Shown: positions 55,601-63,396 of the stretch, piece by piece | Layout: each line of letters begins with the position of its first letter | How positions within the stretch are numbered: the stretch's first letter is position 1 | Assembly: GCF_006715765.1 (NCBI RefSeq) | Contig: NZ_VFNV01000001.1 | Span: 434,001-498,000, forward strand | Length of the DNA: 64,000 bases | DNA from: Rarobacter incanus | Lineage (GTDB): Bacteria > Actinomycetota > Actinomycetes > Actinomycetales > Cellulomonadaceae | Reading direction: 5' to 3' | The notes under the pieces: model-generated | The model's database searches: none | What the model was told of the DNA's origin: nothing | Seen by the model: the letters and a program-made list of their open reading frames with translations, nothing else | Translations under genes and position numbers: made by a program

Positions 55601-55899
55601 GCCAAAACCACAAGATGGTCGCCGACGGGATCGGGGTCACGTGGCGATGGGCCACGGTGAGTCGCCCCGCGAGATAGCGTCAGTTCTGCGCCGTACACGC
55701 CAGCGATCTGGTGAGTGGCGACGGCCTGGGATAGCTGCACCGCGCCGTACAACCCGTCGTGGTCCGTGATGGCTAGTGCGGATAGGCCCTGGGCGGCTGC
55801 CTCCGCTGCCAGGTCGGCGGGCAATGATGCTCCGTCCAGGAAGCTGAAAGCGGAGTGAGCGTGCAATTCCGCGTAACGCGGGCCGACGTTCTTAGTCAT
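52696..55899 (-). CDS. dnaE2: Error-prone DNA polymerase DnaE2 (ImuC)
   Basis: Translesion C-family polymerase that works with ImuA' and ImuB. The 1067-residue protein is the usual DnaE2 length. It has the PHP domain (YAELHAHSAFSFLDGAS at the start), ILAQGRGSAANSAVCFVLGI, the catalytic aspartates in PDIDIDIESSRREEVI, GIHSGGMVLCDRP, and the HhH and OB domains towards the C-terminus (TFLSLEDETGLLNVVCSAGL). It lacks the extra C-terminal tau-binding region of DnaE1. It overlaps imuB by 8 bp, so the three mutasome genes form one operon behind the LexA-like box at 58459. Confidence 0.96.
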   Translation of the reverse strand: MTKNVGPRYAELHAHSAFSFLDGASLPADLAAEAAAQGLSALAITDHDGLYGAVQLSQAVATHQIAGVYGAELTLSRGATHRGPSPRDPDPVGDHLVVLARNPTGYRKLSAAIARGYLRTGEQGKPTYDLPELARMAGTDWRILSACRKGRVRRALGSPAAGLDVEAAIDETRALIDLFGRDQVAIEVTHHGQPHDAALGAALARVAHATRIDLVATGNVHYARPRDAHRAHVLAAVRTGQDLATLDGWLPMHGQAYIHSPAEMARLHRDNPHAVVNAYEIGRECSFDFHLIAPKLPPFPTPPGHDEASLLRELVERAAPLRYGTREDPRVPGAWEQIDKELDVICTLGFPGYFLIVHQIMEFCRARGILAQGRGSAANSAVCFVLGITAVDAVRYGLLFERFLSTERDGPPDIDIDIESSRREEVIQDLYQRYGREHAAQVANVITYRPKMAVRDAAKAFGFDSGLQDAWSKGIERHVAADGSGKSVIVTPQGVPEPVRQMADELLRLPRHLGIHSGGMVLCDRPVIEVCPVQWAATAHRTVVQWDKEDCADAGLVKFDLLGLGMLTALRLMFESVAAGGGPKLTLYDIPAEDPAVYDLLCAADTVGVFQVESRAQMSTLPRLRPRTFYDLVVEVALIRPGPIQGGSVHPYIERRRAQREGRLPPDSELYAHPLLKPALERTLGVPLFQEQLMQMAVDAAGFTPSQADVLRRAMGSKRSKERMEGLRGALYKGMAQRGIDPATREEIYHKLEAFADFGFPESHSFSFAFLVYASSWMKVYHPAAFYAGLLAAQPMGFYSPQSLAADARRHGVKVLRPCVNQSQEDACVEVLEGGQKAVRLGLTQVRSLSRAGASRIVQGRGPAYRSIADVARRARLGTKELEGLAGAGAFAALGVDRRTALWSAGVASLEVQGTLPGLTDLSTQPRLPAMVPIEVTEADVSSTGVSVASFPTQFARVDLQRNGVLPVAEVVAMGVAQRATVAGVVTHRQRPNTARGITFLSLEDETGLLNVVCSAGLWQRFGKVVMGNGALVIRGYVENDHGAVNLVAEHVRGLRLSVPTVSRNFR

Positions 55900-57721
55900 A
55901 GATGCCCTCGCAACGCCACTGCGCCTGCCCGAAAACCAGCAGGTAGCCTTGGCCGGGTTCGGTCAGGATCTGCAGATAGATGCCCCCGCCGGGAGTCGTT
56001 GCCGCGCTGTGAAGCCTGTACCAGGAGCGTTGCAGCAGCGACCACGGGCCGGCCCAGTTTGTGATGAGGATGGATTGCCCGGTACCGCGTTGCAGCAAAT
56101 GCGGTTCGGCGCTGAGATTCAGGCGGTCGTCGATGGTGACAGGGTTGCCTCGCCTGTCCGTGACAGAGACGGTCGTGTCGTTTCCCGTCAGGACCGCCGA
56201 GGGCGCTGGTGAGGGAAGAGCTCCGGGCCAGGGCCTGCCGGACGCCGTCGAGCTTTCCGTCCCTTGGGCGGTCGCCGAAGGAACCGCCGTTGGGGTTCCC
56301 TTCCGCTTCCTCGGGCCCGCCGCCCCCGCGTATCCGTTCGGTTTGGACGCCGCCCCCGCCTGTTCCCCGCCGCTGTTGTTGCCCTCGATTCCACCGGCAG
56401 TGTCATCTGTGGCGGGGTCCGCGCCCTGCCCCCAAGGGCGCAATGCGATCCGTTCGATCGGCGTGCGCCCACCGGTTCGCCTAGGTTGCAGCACATCGCC
56501 GGGTTCCACCATGGTGCACATGCGATCAATCGCCGCTTTCGCTTTGCCGTCCCCACCGCGGGCGTTACCCCACAACCCCTCTTGCTGGGTGTCCACGGGA
56601 TGCAATCCCACCGCGCGCAGTGTCACGCGGTGCACCGAACGCTGGTCCGCCTGCCGGCCGTCGCCCTCGCTTCGTTGCAGCCAGGCTTCGACCTGCCAAC
56701 GCAAACGGTCCAGAACGCGCCGCGGTGTGAGCCCACCCCACATCGTGGAATCCGCTTGCCACAAACGCTGCACGGCCTCCCCGCCAACGGTATGCAAGGT
56801 GATATCGACCTGGGCGCAGCTCAGGCCACCTGATAGCAGACCTTGATACCAGCGTTCGGCCGCATCGATAGCGGCAAACATGACCTGTTCGGCGCGTTCC
56901 GCAGGCGGCTCCAATATCGCGTGCTCTTCGATGATGCGCTCACCTTGCCAGGGCCTGACGAGCGGGTCATCGGCAAGAGCCGCCTGCCGCACAGCCCACG
57001 CGCCGAGGGCTCCGAACCTGGTATTGATCGCGGCCGGGCCGACCGCCAGCAGTTGGTCCATCGTGCGCACGCCAAGCCCATGCAGCGACTGAACCAGCGA
57101 TAGGATGCGCACGCGTTCTCCGGCGTCAGTGGCCAAGAGCGCCAGCACGTCCACGCTCTGGGCGCGCACGTATTTTGCAGCGTCCCGCGGTTCTATGTAC
57201 GCATCCGTCCTGGCCGCGACAGCCGCGCCTAGTACGGACCCGCCGACCCCCACATGCGCTTCCACTCCCGTGTAGTGGGCGATGGCATCGACCAGGTCGG
57301 ATGCCACTTTCAGTGAATGCTCCTGCGGATCTGGCGCGCGCCGTACGCCTGCGCCGGCCGCATCGGCAGGTGCCCCTGCCGTGGCGCCATCGCGGCGCAC
57401 CCGTAGTTGCGCCCACATCAACCCCGGCCTGATCATGGTCCAACCGGGCAAAACACCATGCGCGGCAACGATGACGGGCTCGAAATTCGCGCATTCTCTC
57501 CCGCCATCTTGGGATACGAACACCGCGGCGGGGCTGACTTCTTGGGCGGTGCGTTTGCGCATACCGGTCCGCACTCCCTGCGCGCGAGCGATGGCCGAAG
57601 ATGACAGCACCCTTCCCCCTCGCATAATCACGATGGGGCTGTCCGGCGCCAAAGAAGCATCCATTAAGGCGCTCACGGCAGGCCAGTCCGGAACCCATAC
57701 GGCAAAGATCTGTGGAATCAT
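55892..57721 (-). CDS. imuB: ImuB, Y-family-like mutasome hub protein
   Basis: A catalytically inactive Y-family relative that bridges ImuA', DnaE2 and the beta clamp. 609 residues, starting MIPQIFAVWVPDWPAVSALM. The polymerase aspartates are not conserved. Near residue 380 the motif QEGLWG resembles the clamp-binding QLPLWG known in mycobacterial ImuB. The region around 410-480 is low-complexity (Gly/Ala/Pro/Asn), and the C-terminal domain ends FGQAQWRCEGIYD. The ATG at 57721 follows AAGGAAGGCGGG and overlaps the imuA' stop as ATGA; a longer open extension upstream is the shadow of imuA'. Confidence 0.93.
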   Translation of the reverse strand: MIPQIFAVWVPDWPAVSALMDASLAPDSPIVIMRGGRVLSSSAIARAQGVRTGMRKRTAQEVSPAAVFVSQDGGRECANFEPVIVAAHGVLPGWTMIRPGLMWAQLRVRRDGATAGAPADAAGAGVRRAPDPQEHSLKVASDLVDAIAHYTGVEAHVGVGGSVLGAAVAARTDAYIEPRDAAKYVRAQSVDVLALLATDAGERVRILSLVQSLHGLGVRTMDQLLAVGPAAINTRFGALGAWAVRQAALADDPLVRPWQGERIIEEHAILEPPAERAEQVMFAAIDAAERWYQGLLSGGLSCAQVDITLHTVGGEAVQRLWQADSTMWGGLTPRRVLDRLRWQVEAWLQRSEGDGRQADQRSVHRVTLRAVGLHPVDTQQEGLWGNARGGDGKAKAAIDRMCTMVEPGDVLQPRRTGGRTPIERIALRPWGQGADPATDDTAGGIEGNNSGGEQAGAASKPNGYAGAAGPRKRKGTPTAVPSATAQGTESSTASGRPWPGALPSPAPSAVLTGNDTTVSVTDRRGNPVTIDDRLNLSAEPHLLQRGTGQSILITNWAGPWSLLQRSWYRLHSAATTPGGGIYLQILTEPGQGYLLVFGQAQWRCEGIYD

Positions 57722-58428
57722 CCCGCCTTCCTTTGCGTCAAATCGAATGACGCCTGCATCGGCTGCGCATACGCGCCCCGCCCGACCCTGCGCACCGCGG
57801 TTGTCGCCGATGTGATCCAGCCGTGCCCCGATTCCAGCCCGCGCCACTGCCTGCCGGAAACGGACACGCTCACATCCGCCCCGTTCCACGGTCGCAAACT
57901 GAGCAAGAAGCACCCGCGTTTGCGGATACGCGCAGCGATACGGCGCTGCTGGGCAGCGGTGAACTCCACATGCTGCCCACAAACGATGATGTCGATTCCA
58001 TCGATGGCAGCGGCCATGACCCTGTCGGTATCCCCGGTGATCTTCGGTATCACCACCACCCGAGACAGATCCACACCCTGTTGGCAAGCGCGTTCAAACC
58101 CGAAGGTGGGTTCCCCAAAGATTGCCGCCCAGCGAGGCGATTCGGTGCGCACTGACATGACCTCCGCGAGCGCCTCGATCCCGATCGAAAGCGATCCGGT
58201 AACCGCCACGATGCCGGATTGTCGCAGTGGCGCGGGCACAATTTCCGTAAGCGTCGCTCTCCCCCCGTGCGCGCTACCTTTTGCGGCGACCGCGGAACGG
58301 GGCGAGGGAGCCTCGTGCATAATCGCGCCGGACCCCAGTGATTGCCACTGCGGAACCGTCCTACTGCTTTGCAAAATGCTGCGAGCCTTAGCCAATTTCT
58401 CGGCCCGTGCATCGCCCTGTGTACCCAT
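57718..58428 (-). CDS. ImuA' RecA-like mutasome protein
   Basis: A 236-residue protein first in the imuA'-imuB-dnaE2 operon. It shows a RecA-like layout without a good Walker A (SGIVAVTGSLSIGIEALAEV), followed by ERACQQGVDLSRVVVIPKI and GIDIIVCGQHVEFTAAQQRRI, as in actinobacterial ImuA'. ImuA' is required for induced mutagenesis in mycobacteria. Several in-frame starts exist (GTG 58446, GTG 58440, ATG 58437, ATG 58428); the last is chosen because GTGGAGGTG lies at ribosome-site distance upstream. Confidence 0.88.
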   Translation of the reverse strand: MGTQGDARAEKLAKARSILQSSRTVPQWQSLGSGAIMHEAPSPRSAVAAKGSAHGGRATLTEIVPAPLRQSGIVAVTGSLSIGIEALAEVMSVRTESPRWAAIFGEPTFGFERACQQGVDLSRVVVIPKITGDTDRVMAAAIDGIDIIVCGQHVEFTAAQQRRIAARIRKRGCFLLSLRPWNGADVSVSVSGRQWRGLESGHGWITSATTAVRRVGRGAYAQPMQASFDLTQRKAG

Positions 58429-58458
58429 GCGTACCATCACCTCCACAACGTGAAACCA

Positions 58459-58474
58459 TCGTACACATGTTGCA
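58459..58474 (-). promoter_or_regulatory. LexA (SOS) box of the imuA'-imuB-dnaE2 operon
   Basis: TCGTACACATGTTGCA matches the consensus TCGAACRNRYGTTCGA at about 13 of 16 positions. It overlaps a TACGAT -10-like box on the minus strand, so bound LexA would block the promoter. Confidence 0.72.
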
Positions 58475-58534
58475 TTGTGGGTCTGACATTCGATGCGAGA
58501 TGCGCCTCACACACCCAAGGAGCACAATGAATGC

Positions 58535-59062
58535 ATGAACCTTGATCGCCCCGTCGCGCCGGCCCCCTACGATCTCCTACCCGCGGTCCCCACCTTCGCA
58601 TTGATCAGCCACGATGCAACGAATCAAGAGCCGCTCGATCACAATCTGAGCGCCGAAGGCGACAACGAATCGCCGCACCTTTCCTGGACGGATTTTCCCG
58701 CCGAAACCCAATCCTTCTTCGTCACGTGCTTCGACCCCGACGCCCCCACCCCCTCCGGATGGTGGCACTGGCTCATCGTCGACCTGGACGTAGCCATCAC
58801 GGAACTGCCGCGCGGTGCCGGGGAAAGTGACATCACGCTGCCGGGTGCAGCATTTCACCTGCGCAACGACAGCGGTACGCACGCGTACAGCGGGCCGCTG
58901 CCCCCCGCGGGCGACCGCCCCCACCGGTACTACTTTGCCGTGCACGCGCTCGACGTCGATACGCTGGGATTAGAAGACGACGCGTCGGCCGCCAGGGCAT
59001 ACATGACGGCCCAACAACACACCATTGCCCGCGCGCTGATCGTGGGCACATACCAGCGCTGA
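58535..59062 (+). CDS. YbhB/YbcL family (PEBP, Raf kinase inhibitor-like) protein
   Basis: A 175-residue phosphatidylethanolamine-binding-protein fold. It carries the LSWTDFPAETQSFFVTCFDP motif, DPDAPTPSGWWHWLIVDLD with the ligand-pocket Asp-Pro-Asp and His, and GPLPPAGDRPHRYYFAVHAL with the second conserved His region. Bacterial roles are unclear. AAGGAG lies 13 nt before the chosen ATG; two nearer ATGs are out of frame and open only tiny frames. It is divergent from the SOS mutasome operon and followed by a YbaK gene. Confidence 0.93.
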   Translation: MNLDRPVAPAPYDLLPAVPTFALISHDATNQEPLDHNLSAEGDNESPHLSWTDFPAETQSFFVTCFDPDAPTPSGWWHWLIVDLDVAITELPRGAGESDITLPGAAFHLRNDSGTHAYSGPLPPAGDRPHRYYFAVHALDVDTLGLEDDASAARAYMTAQQHTIARALIVGTYQR

Positions 59063-59090
59063 GTTCCCACCCTGCGCTACCCTGCTATTT

Positions 59091-59699
59091 ATGACTTCCT
59101 CGCACCCCCACCACGATGCAGGGGAGGTCGCCGCACCCATCGAACCACTGCCCGGCAAGGGTCTGCAGTGGCTGCCTGCGATCGACCACCCCGAATTGCT
59201 AGCCGAATCCACGCACGCGCAATTAGCAACCTGGGCCGAAGCAAGCCCCACGGTTGCGGAATTGGTGCGCGTTGCGGCGATCGACCCCACCGTCTCGGAC
59301 ACCGCGGCTATGTCCGACGCCTACAGCATCGAAATGCACCTTTCGGTCAATTGCGTGCTGGTCGCGGGAAAACGCGACGGGCAGGAACGAACGGCCGCGG
59401 TCGGCGTGCGCGCCTCAACCCGCGCCGACATCAACGGCACCATCCGGCGCCTCCTGGCGGTGCGCAAGGCTTCGTTTGTGCCCGTGGACCGCGCGGTGAG
59501 CGACACCAGCATGGAGTATGGGGGGATCACGCCCATCGGCCTTGGCCCCCAATGGCCGCTGCTCCTGGATGCCGACATCGCCACCGACCCATCCTGGGTG
59601 ATCATCGGCTCCGGGGTCCGCCGCTCAAAAATCGCGCTCCCGGGGCGGCTACTGCTGACCCTCCCGCGCGCCCACTCGATCGCCGGGATAGGGATGTGA
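59091..59699 (+). CDS. YbaK/EbsC-family aminoacyl-tRNA deacylase-like protein
   Basis: A 202-residue protein with a 50-residue leader region and a YbaK domain: VNCVLVAGKRDGQERTAAVG, ASFVPVDRAVSDTSMEYGG with ITPIGL, then VIIGSGVRRSKIALPGRLLL. Related proteins hydrolyse mischarged tRNAs (Cys- or Ala-tRNA-Pro). The family's catalytic Lys is not obvious here. A TACCCT -10 box ends 7 nt before the ATG (leaderless). The stop overlaps the next gene's GTG as GTGA. Confidence 0.86.
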   Translation: MTSSHPHHDAGEVAAPIEPLPGKGLQWLPAIDHPELLAESTHAQLATWAEASPTVAELVRVAAIDPTVSDTAAMSDAYSIEMHLSVNCVLVAGKRDGQERTAAVGVRASTRADINGTIRRLLAVRKASFVPVDRAVSDTSMEYGGITPIGLGPQWPLLLDADIATDPSWVIIGSGVRRSKIALPGRLLLTLPRAHSIAGIGM

Positions 59700-60277
59700 C
59701 TCCCCCAAGCGTTGGCATTCGCATCGCCGATGCCACAGATGTCCCCGGCATAGCGCTGCTCGCCGCCCAGACTTTCACCCTGGCCTGCCCGCCGACGGTC
59801 ACCCCCGACGACGTCGAGGAATTTGTGACCGCGAACCTCTCAGCCTCCCACATCGCCGCCTGGATCGCGGACCCGGAGGTGACCGTGTGGGTCGCCGCCA
59901 CGGATAGCGAAGAGACCCCGATAGCCTACGTCAAGACGCGCCTCGCGGCGGTCGAAGACGAAGAGATAGCGCCCCAACTTCCCGCGGGGCCCATCTTCGA
60001 AATCAACAAGTTCTACGTCGCAGCGAACGCCCACCACACCGGGGTTGCGGCCCGCCTCATGAGCGCGGTCCTCACCGCGGCAGCGGCGCGGGGCGCCCGC
60101 ACGGCCTGGCTCGGTGTCAATGCCTCCAACGAACGCGCGATGAGGTTCTATACGAAGATGGGTTTTGCGCGCTGCGGCGAACGAACCTTCGTCGTCGGGT
60201 CGCAGCGCCACCACGATTTCTTGATGCTCAAGCAATTGCCGCCCGACGCAAGAGCGATCAAGCCTGCCGGCGAGTAG
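59696..60277 (+). CDS. GNAT-family N-acetyltransferase
   Basis: A 193-residue acetyltransferase: VGIRIADATDVPGIALLAAQ at the start, FEINKFYVAANAHHTGVAAR as the acetyl-CoA-binding motif A (Q/R-x-x-G-x-A variant HHTGVA), and TAWLGVNASNERAMRFYTKM with GFARCG as motif B. The substrate is unknown. GTG 59696 is set by the GTGA overlap with the YbaK gene; the longer open frame upstream is a shadow of YbaK. The 3' end overlaps the opposing SpoU gene by 20 bp. Confidence 0.9.
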   Translation: MTPPSVGIRIADATDVPGIALLAAQTFTLACPPTVTPDDVEEFVTANLSASHIAAWIADPEVTVWVAATDSEETPIAYVKTRLAAVEDEEIAPQLPAGPIFEINKFYVAANAHHTGVAARLMSAVLTAAAARGARTAWLGVNASNERAMRFYTKMGFARCGERTFVVGSQRHHDFLMLKQLPPDARAIKPAGE

Positions 60278-61154
60278 CCCAGAACATCACCGCGGCCGCC
60301 GCGGCCACGTTCAGCGAATCAACGTTGTGGAACATGGGAATGCGAACCACCGCGTCGGCCTCCGCAATCGTTCGCGGCCCAAGCCCCGCGCCCTCCGTGC
60401 CGAGCACAATCGCCACCCGCTTGGGCATCTGCCGTACGTAGTCGTCCAACGACACCGAATGATCGGTGAGCGCCATGGCGACGGACTCAAACCCCAGGGA
60501 CCTCAGCAATTCCAGGCCACCGATTTTTTCCGACGAGTGCCCCGCCTCCCGTTTACTCCTTCCGGCCTGCGGCCAGTTGTAGATGCGAGTCCACGGAACC
60601 TGGAACACTGCACCCATGGACACCCGCACGGAACGCCGGTAGAGCGGATCGCTGCAATCGGGGGTCACTAGGACAGCGTCGACTCCCAGCGCGGCCGCGC
60701 TGCGAAATGCGGCCCCCAGGTTGGTGTGATCGACCATGTTCTCGAATACGGCGATGCGTGCCGGGCTCCCCGGCGGGCAGGTGCGCTCCAGCAGTTGAGC
60801 CGCGTCCGGCAACTGCGGTCGGTGCATGGAGGCGATGGCCCCGCGATGCAGATGAAACCCGACCAGGGATTCCAGCGTGGGCTCGTCCGCGATGTAAACC
60901 GGCGTGCCGGGATCCAGTCCAGCAATAACGTCCGACATCGATTCGACCCACCTGTGCGCCATCAATATCGACCGCACCTTGTTACCCGCCGCGATTGCCC
61001 GTCGGATCACCGCGCTGCTTTCGGCGATGAACAGTCCGTGCTCGGGCTCGAGCTTCTTGCGCAGTTGCACGTCGGTGAGGTCAAAATAGTCGGAGAGGTC
61101 CGGCCAAGAATCCCTGCTCAGCTCGTCCAAGCGAATCAGGTTCAGTGATGTCAT
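60258..61154 (-). CDS. SpoU/TrmH-family RNA 2'-O-methyltransferase
   Basis: A 298-residue SPOUT methyltransferase. The N-terminal substrate-binding domain contains GLFIAESSAVIRRAIAAGNK. The knotted SAM domain has RIAVFENMVDHTNLGAAFRS (motif 1 with N and R), IVLGTEGAGLGPRT (motif 2) and IPMFHNVDSLNVAAAAAV (motif 3). This is the TrmH/RlmB layout; the target, rRNA or tRNA, is not predictable. The ATG at 61154 matches the family start; the upstream open sequence is not conserved-looking. Confidence 0.93.
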   Translation of the reverse strand: MTSLNLIRLDELSRDSWPDLSDYFDLTDVQLRKKLEPEHGLFIAESSAVIRRAIAAGNKVRSILMAHRWVESMSDVIAGLDPGTPVYIADEPTLESLVGFHLHRGAIASMHRPQLPDAAQLLERTCPPGSPARIAVFENMVDHTNLGAAFRSAAALGVDAVLVTPDCSDPLYRRSVRVSMGAVFQVPWTRIYNWPQAGRSKREAGHSSEKIGGLELLRSLGFESVAMALTDHSVSLDDYVRQMPKRVAIVLGTEGAGLGPRTIAEADAVVRIPMFHNVDSLNVAAAAAVMFWATRRQA

Positions 61155-61357
61155 ATACCCATTGTTCAGCACATCGCGCCCGCGGGGAAAAGCGGGCGGC
61201 GTGTGCCTGGGGCGCCGTGGCACCGGAGATTCGTACCACGGGCGCCGGTACCGAGTTGTAGATTCACACATTAGGACCCCCTAGCGCGTGCCGCACACCC
61301 CGTCAGCCGTTTAGGCCTTTAGTATCAACCTGCATGTCCGCTAAGTGTGCGTAACAC

Positions 61358-61405
61358 GTTGGGCCCTGGGCGGCTTCTTGCCGACCCAGGGCCCAACTGC
61401 TTTTT
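61358..61405 (+). terminator. Strong plus-strand Rho-independent terminator without a plus-strand gene
   Basis: A perfect 13-bp stem (GTTGGGCCCTGGG with CCCAGGGCCCAAC), 14-nt loop, then TGCTTTTTTG on the plus strand. Both flanking genes are on the minus strand. Upstream at 61320-61325 a TAGTAT box stands 8 nt before ATG, which opens a six-codon frame (MSAKCA) ending just before the stem. It may close a small RNA; on the minus strand it could end the SPFH transcript, but with no T-tract. Confidence 0.8.
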
Positions 61406-61507
61406 TGATTACCCAGCACACGCCTTCAGCGCTCGCGCCTCTTTCGCTTCGTCACTGTTCGCGGGCGGATTTCGTGACGCGACGCCCACCCGGCGCGGCG
61501 GCCGGGA

Positions 61508-62713
61508 TCAGGCCGGGTTCGACCCCGGACCGGCGGCCGGCGGTTCGGTGCGCGGCCGGTACGGAGCGGTCGGCTGCTGGTCGGGTTGCGCTGGCTGCTG
61601 GCCCGCCGCGGCCCCCGGGTTGAAGGGCTGCCCCGACCGCGTTCCCGCCGTGGTGGCATCCGCAACCGCGGCTTCCGCCTGCCGCTGTGCTTCGGCGAGC
61701 GCATCGGCGGGGCTGGTCATCAGCGAGGCCGATTCCTCCATCCGGCGTGCGCGGCGCGCCCGCGCCTCCTCGGTGACAGCGGGTGCGGGCTGCGGCTCGT
61801 TAGGCGCCGGCGGCACCGGGGCGCCCGCGCCGCCGCCGAACCCGCTGGAGATCGACTGCAAGGCGGCAGTGAGCTCGGTGGGAACGATCCACATCTTCGA
61901 CGACTGGCTGTCGGCAATCTGCGGCAGCATTTGCAGGTACTGGTACGCAAGCAGCTTCGGGTCGGCGTCGCCCTCGTGGATGGCGTCAAAGACCTGCAAG
62001 ATCGCGCGCGCCTCACCCTCAGCGGTCAGCACTCGTGCCTGCGCCTGACCCTCGGCGCGCAAAATTGCCGATTGCTTCTCACCCTCGGCGGTAAGAATCT
62101 GCGACTGCTTAACGCCCTCTGCCTGCAAGATGGTAGCGCGACGGTCGCGCTCCGCGCGCATTTGCTGCTCCATGGAGCCTTGGATCGAGGCCGGCGGATC
62201 AATGGACTTCAGTTCGACGCGGCTGACACGCACGCCCCACTTGCCCGTGGCGTCGTCCAACACGCCACGCAATTGCCCGTTGATCTGGTCGCGGCTCGTC
62301 AGCGTCTGTTCAAGGTCCATGGAGCCGACGACGTTTCGCAAGGTGGTCACCGTTAGTTGCTCAATGGCCGTGATGTAATTAGCGATCTCGTAGACGGCAA
62401 GCCGTGGATCGGTCACCTGGAAGTAGATGACCGAGTCGATGCTCACAACCAGGTTATCGGAGGTGATCACGGGCTGCGGCGGGAACGAGACGACCTGCTC
62501 GCGCAGGTCCACCCCCGCGCGGACGCGATCGACGAACGGGACCAAAAAGTGCATTCCCGCATCCAGCGTCCGCGAATAGCGACCCAGCCGCTCAACGATG
62601 AGCGACACCGTCTGCGGCACGATGCGCACAGACTTCGCGATCACCGTGATCACGAAAATGAGCACCAGGACCCCAATAATGACGCCGATGACGGTTCCGG
62701 AGTCTTCTGTCAT
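61508..62713 (-). CDS. SPFH/stomatin-like membrane protein
   Basis: A 401-residue band-7 protein. It has one N-terminal membrane helix (VIGVIIGVLVLIFVITVIA, about 8-28), the SPFH domain (VPQTVSLIVERLGRYSRTLD, LDAGMHFLVPFVDRV, ITSDNLVVSIDSVIYFQVTD), and a coiled-coil region rich in AEGEKQSAILRAEGQAQAR. The C-terminal 100 residues are Pro/Ala-rich. It is a member of the SPFH-NfeD pair, which organises membrane microdomains. GGAGAGAG precedes ATG 62713; NfeD lies directly upstream (52 bp). Confidence 0.95.
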   Translation of the reverse strand: MTEDSGTVIGVIIGVLVLIFVITVIAKSVRIVPQTVSLIVERLGRYSRTLDAGMHFLVPFVDRVRAGVDLREQVVSFPPQPVITSDNLVVSIDSVIYFQVTDPRLAVYEIANYITAIEQLTVTTLRNVVGSMDLEQTLTSRDQINGQLRGVLDDATGKWGVRVSRVELKSIDPPASIQGSMEQQMRAERDRRATILQAEGVKQSQILTAEGEKQSAILRAEGQAQARVLTAEGEARAILQVFDAIHEGDADPKLLAYQYLQMLPQIADSQSSKMWIVPTELTAALQSISSGFGGGAGAPVPPAPNEPQPAPAVTEEARARRARRMEESASLMTSPADALAEAQRQAEAAVADATTAGTRSGQPFNPGAAAGQQPAQPDQQPTAPYRPRTEPPAAGPGSNPA

Positions 62714-62765
62714 GCTTCTCTCTCCTTGTATAGGTAGTGCGCGATTCGACGAGGCGAATCTTTGC

Positions 62766-63230
62766 CTATGCCTCGCTTCGAGTGGATGAATGCAGCGGCT
62801 TGACGATCGCGGTGGCACCATCGATCTTGACGATCTCAACCGCGTCGCCGTCGGCAACGCTGGTGCCGGGGACGGTGCGCGCGCTCCACACCTCGCCAAG
62901 CAGCTTCACCCGCCCGGCCTGCTCGTCTACGTCAGTTACGGCAACGGCTTCCTTGCCCACGTATGCGTGAACGTTCGTGTGCTTCAAATCGACCCTGCCA
63001 CGCAGGTGCTCCAGCATCCACGGCCGCAGCAAGAACAGCAACAGCGCAGCAACGGCGACAAAGACCGCCACCTGAACGCCCCACGGCGCGCCCATCCCGG
63101 CCGCTGCCGCAGCTGCGGCAGCCCCGCCCGCGAACATGAGCAACACCAGGTCGAGCGACAGGACTTCTACCAGCGCCAACACGATTGCGGTGCCCAACCA
63201 CCACACCCACAGGTCAATTTGCGCTAGCAC
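62766..63230 (-). CDS. NfeD-like membrane protein
   Basis: A 154-residue protein with three N-terminal membrane segments (about 8-30, 30-48 and 50-68) and a C-terminal OB-fold: YVGKEAVAVTDVDEQAGRVK, GEVWSARTV and GDAVEIVKIDGATAIVKPL. This is the short NfeD form that partners with the SPFH protein encoded next. GTG 63230 has a GGAGG ribosome site. Co-transcription with the SPFH gene is very likely. Confidence 0.94.
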   Translation of the reverse strand: MLAQIDLWVWWLGTAIVLALVEVLSLDLVLLMFAGGAAAAAAAAGMGAPWGVQVAVFVAVAALLLFLLRPWMLEHLRGRVDLKHTNVHAYVGKEAVAVTDVDEQAGRVKLLGEVWSARTVPGTSVADGDAVEIVKIDGATAIVKPLHSSTRSEA

Positions 63231-63396
63231 CTATCCTCCATCATTCTGATTCAAGCAAAAACATCTCGCGGTGAGCCCGACTCTACCCGGTGCGGCGCGC
63301 ACCAGCGACCGCATGTTCTCCCGGAGCCCGCCCGTAAGGGGGCGACCACTCACCCATCGGATCAGGGGACGCGGGTGCGCGAGCGTCCCCGCAGCA

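Noticed and set aside
57722-58087. A 122-residue extension of ImuB.
   Set aside because: It is an alternative frame of imuA'; MIPQIFAVWVPDW is the normal family start, with a ribosome site and ATGA overlap.
59168-59695. A 176-residue extension of the GNAT protein.
   Set aside because: It is a second frame through the YbaK gene; the GTG at 59696 in a GTGA overlap is the expected start.
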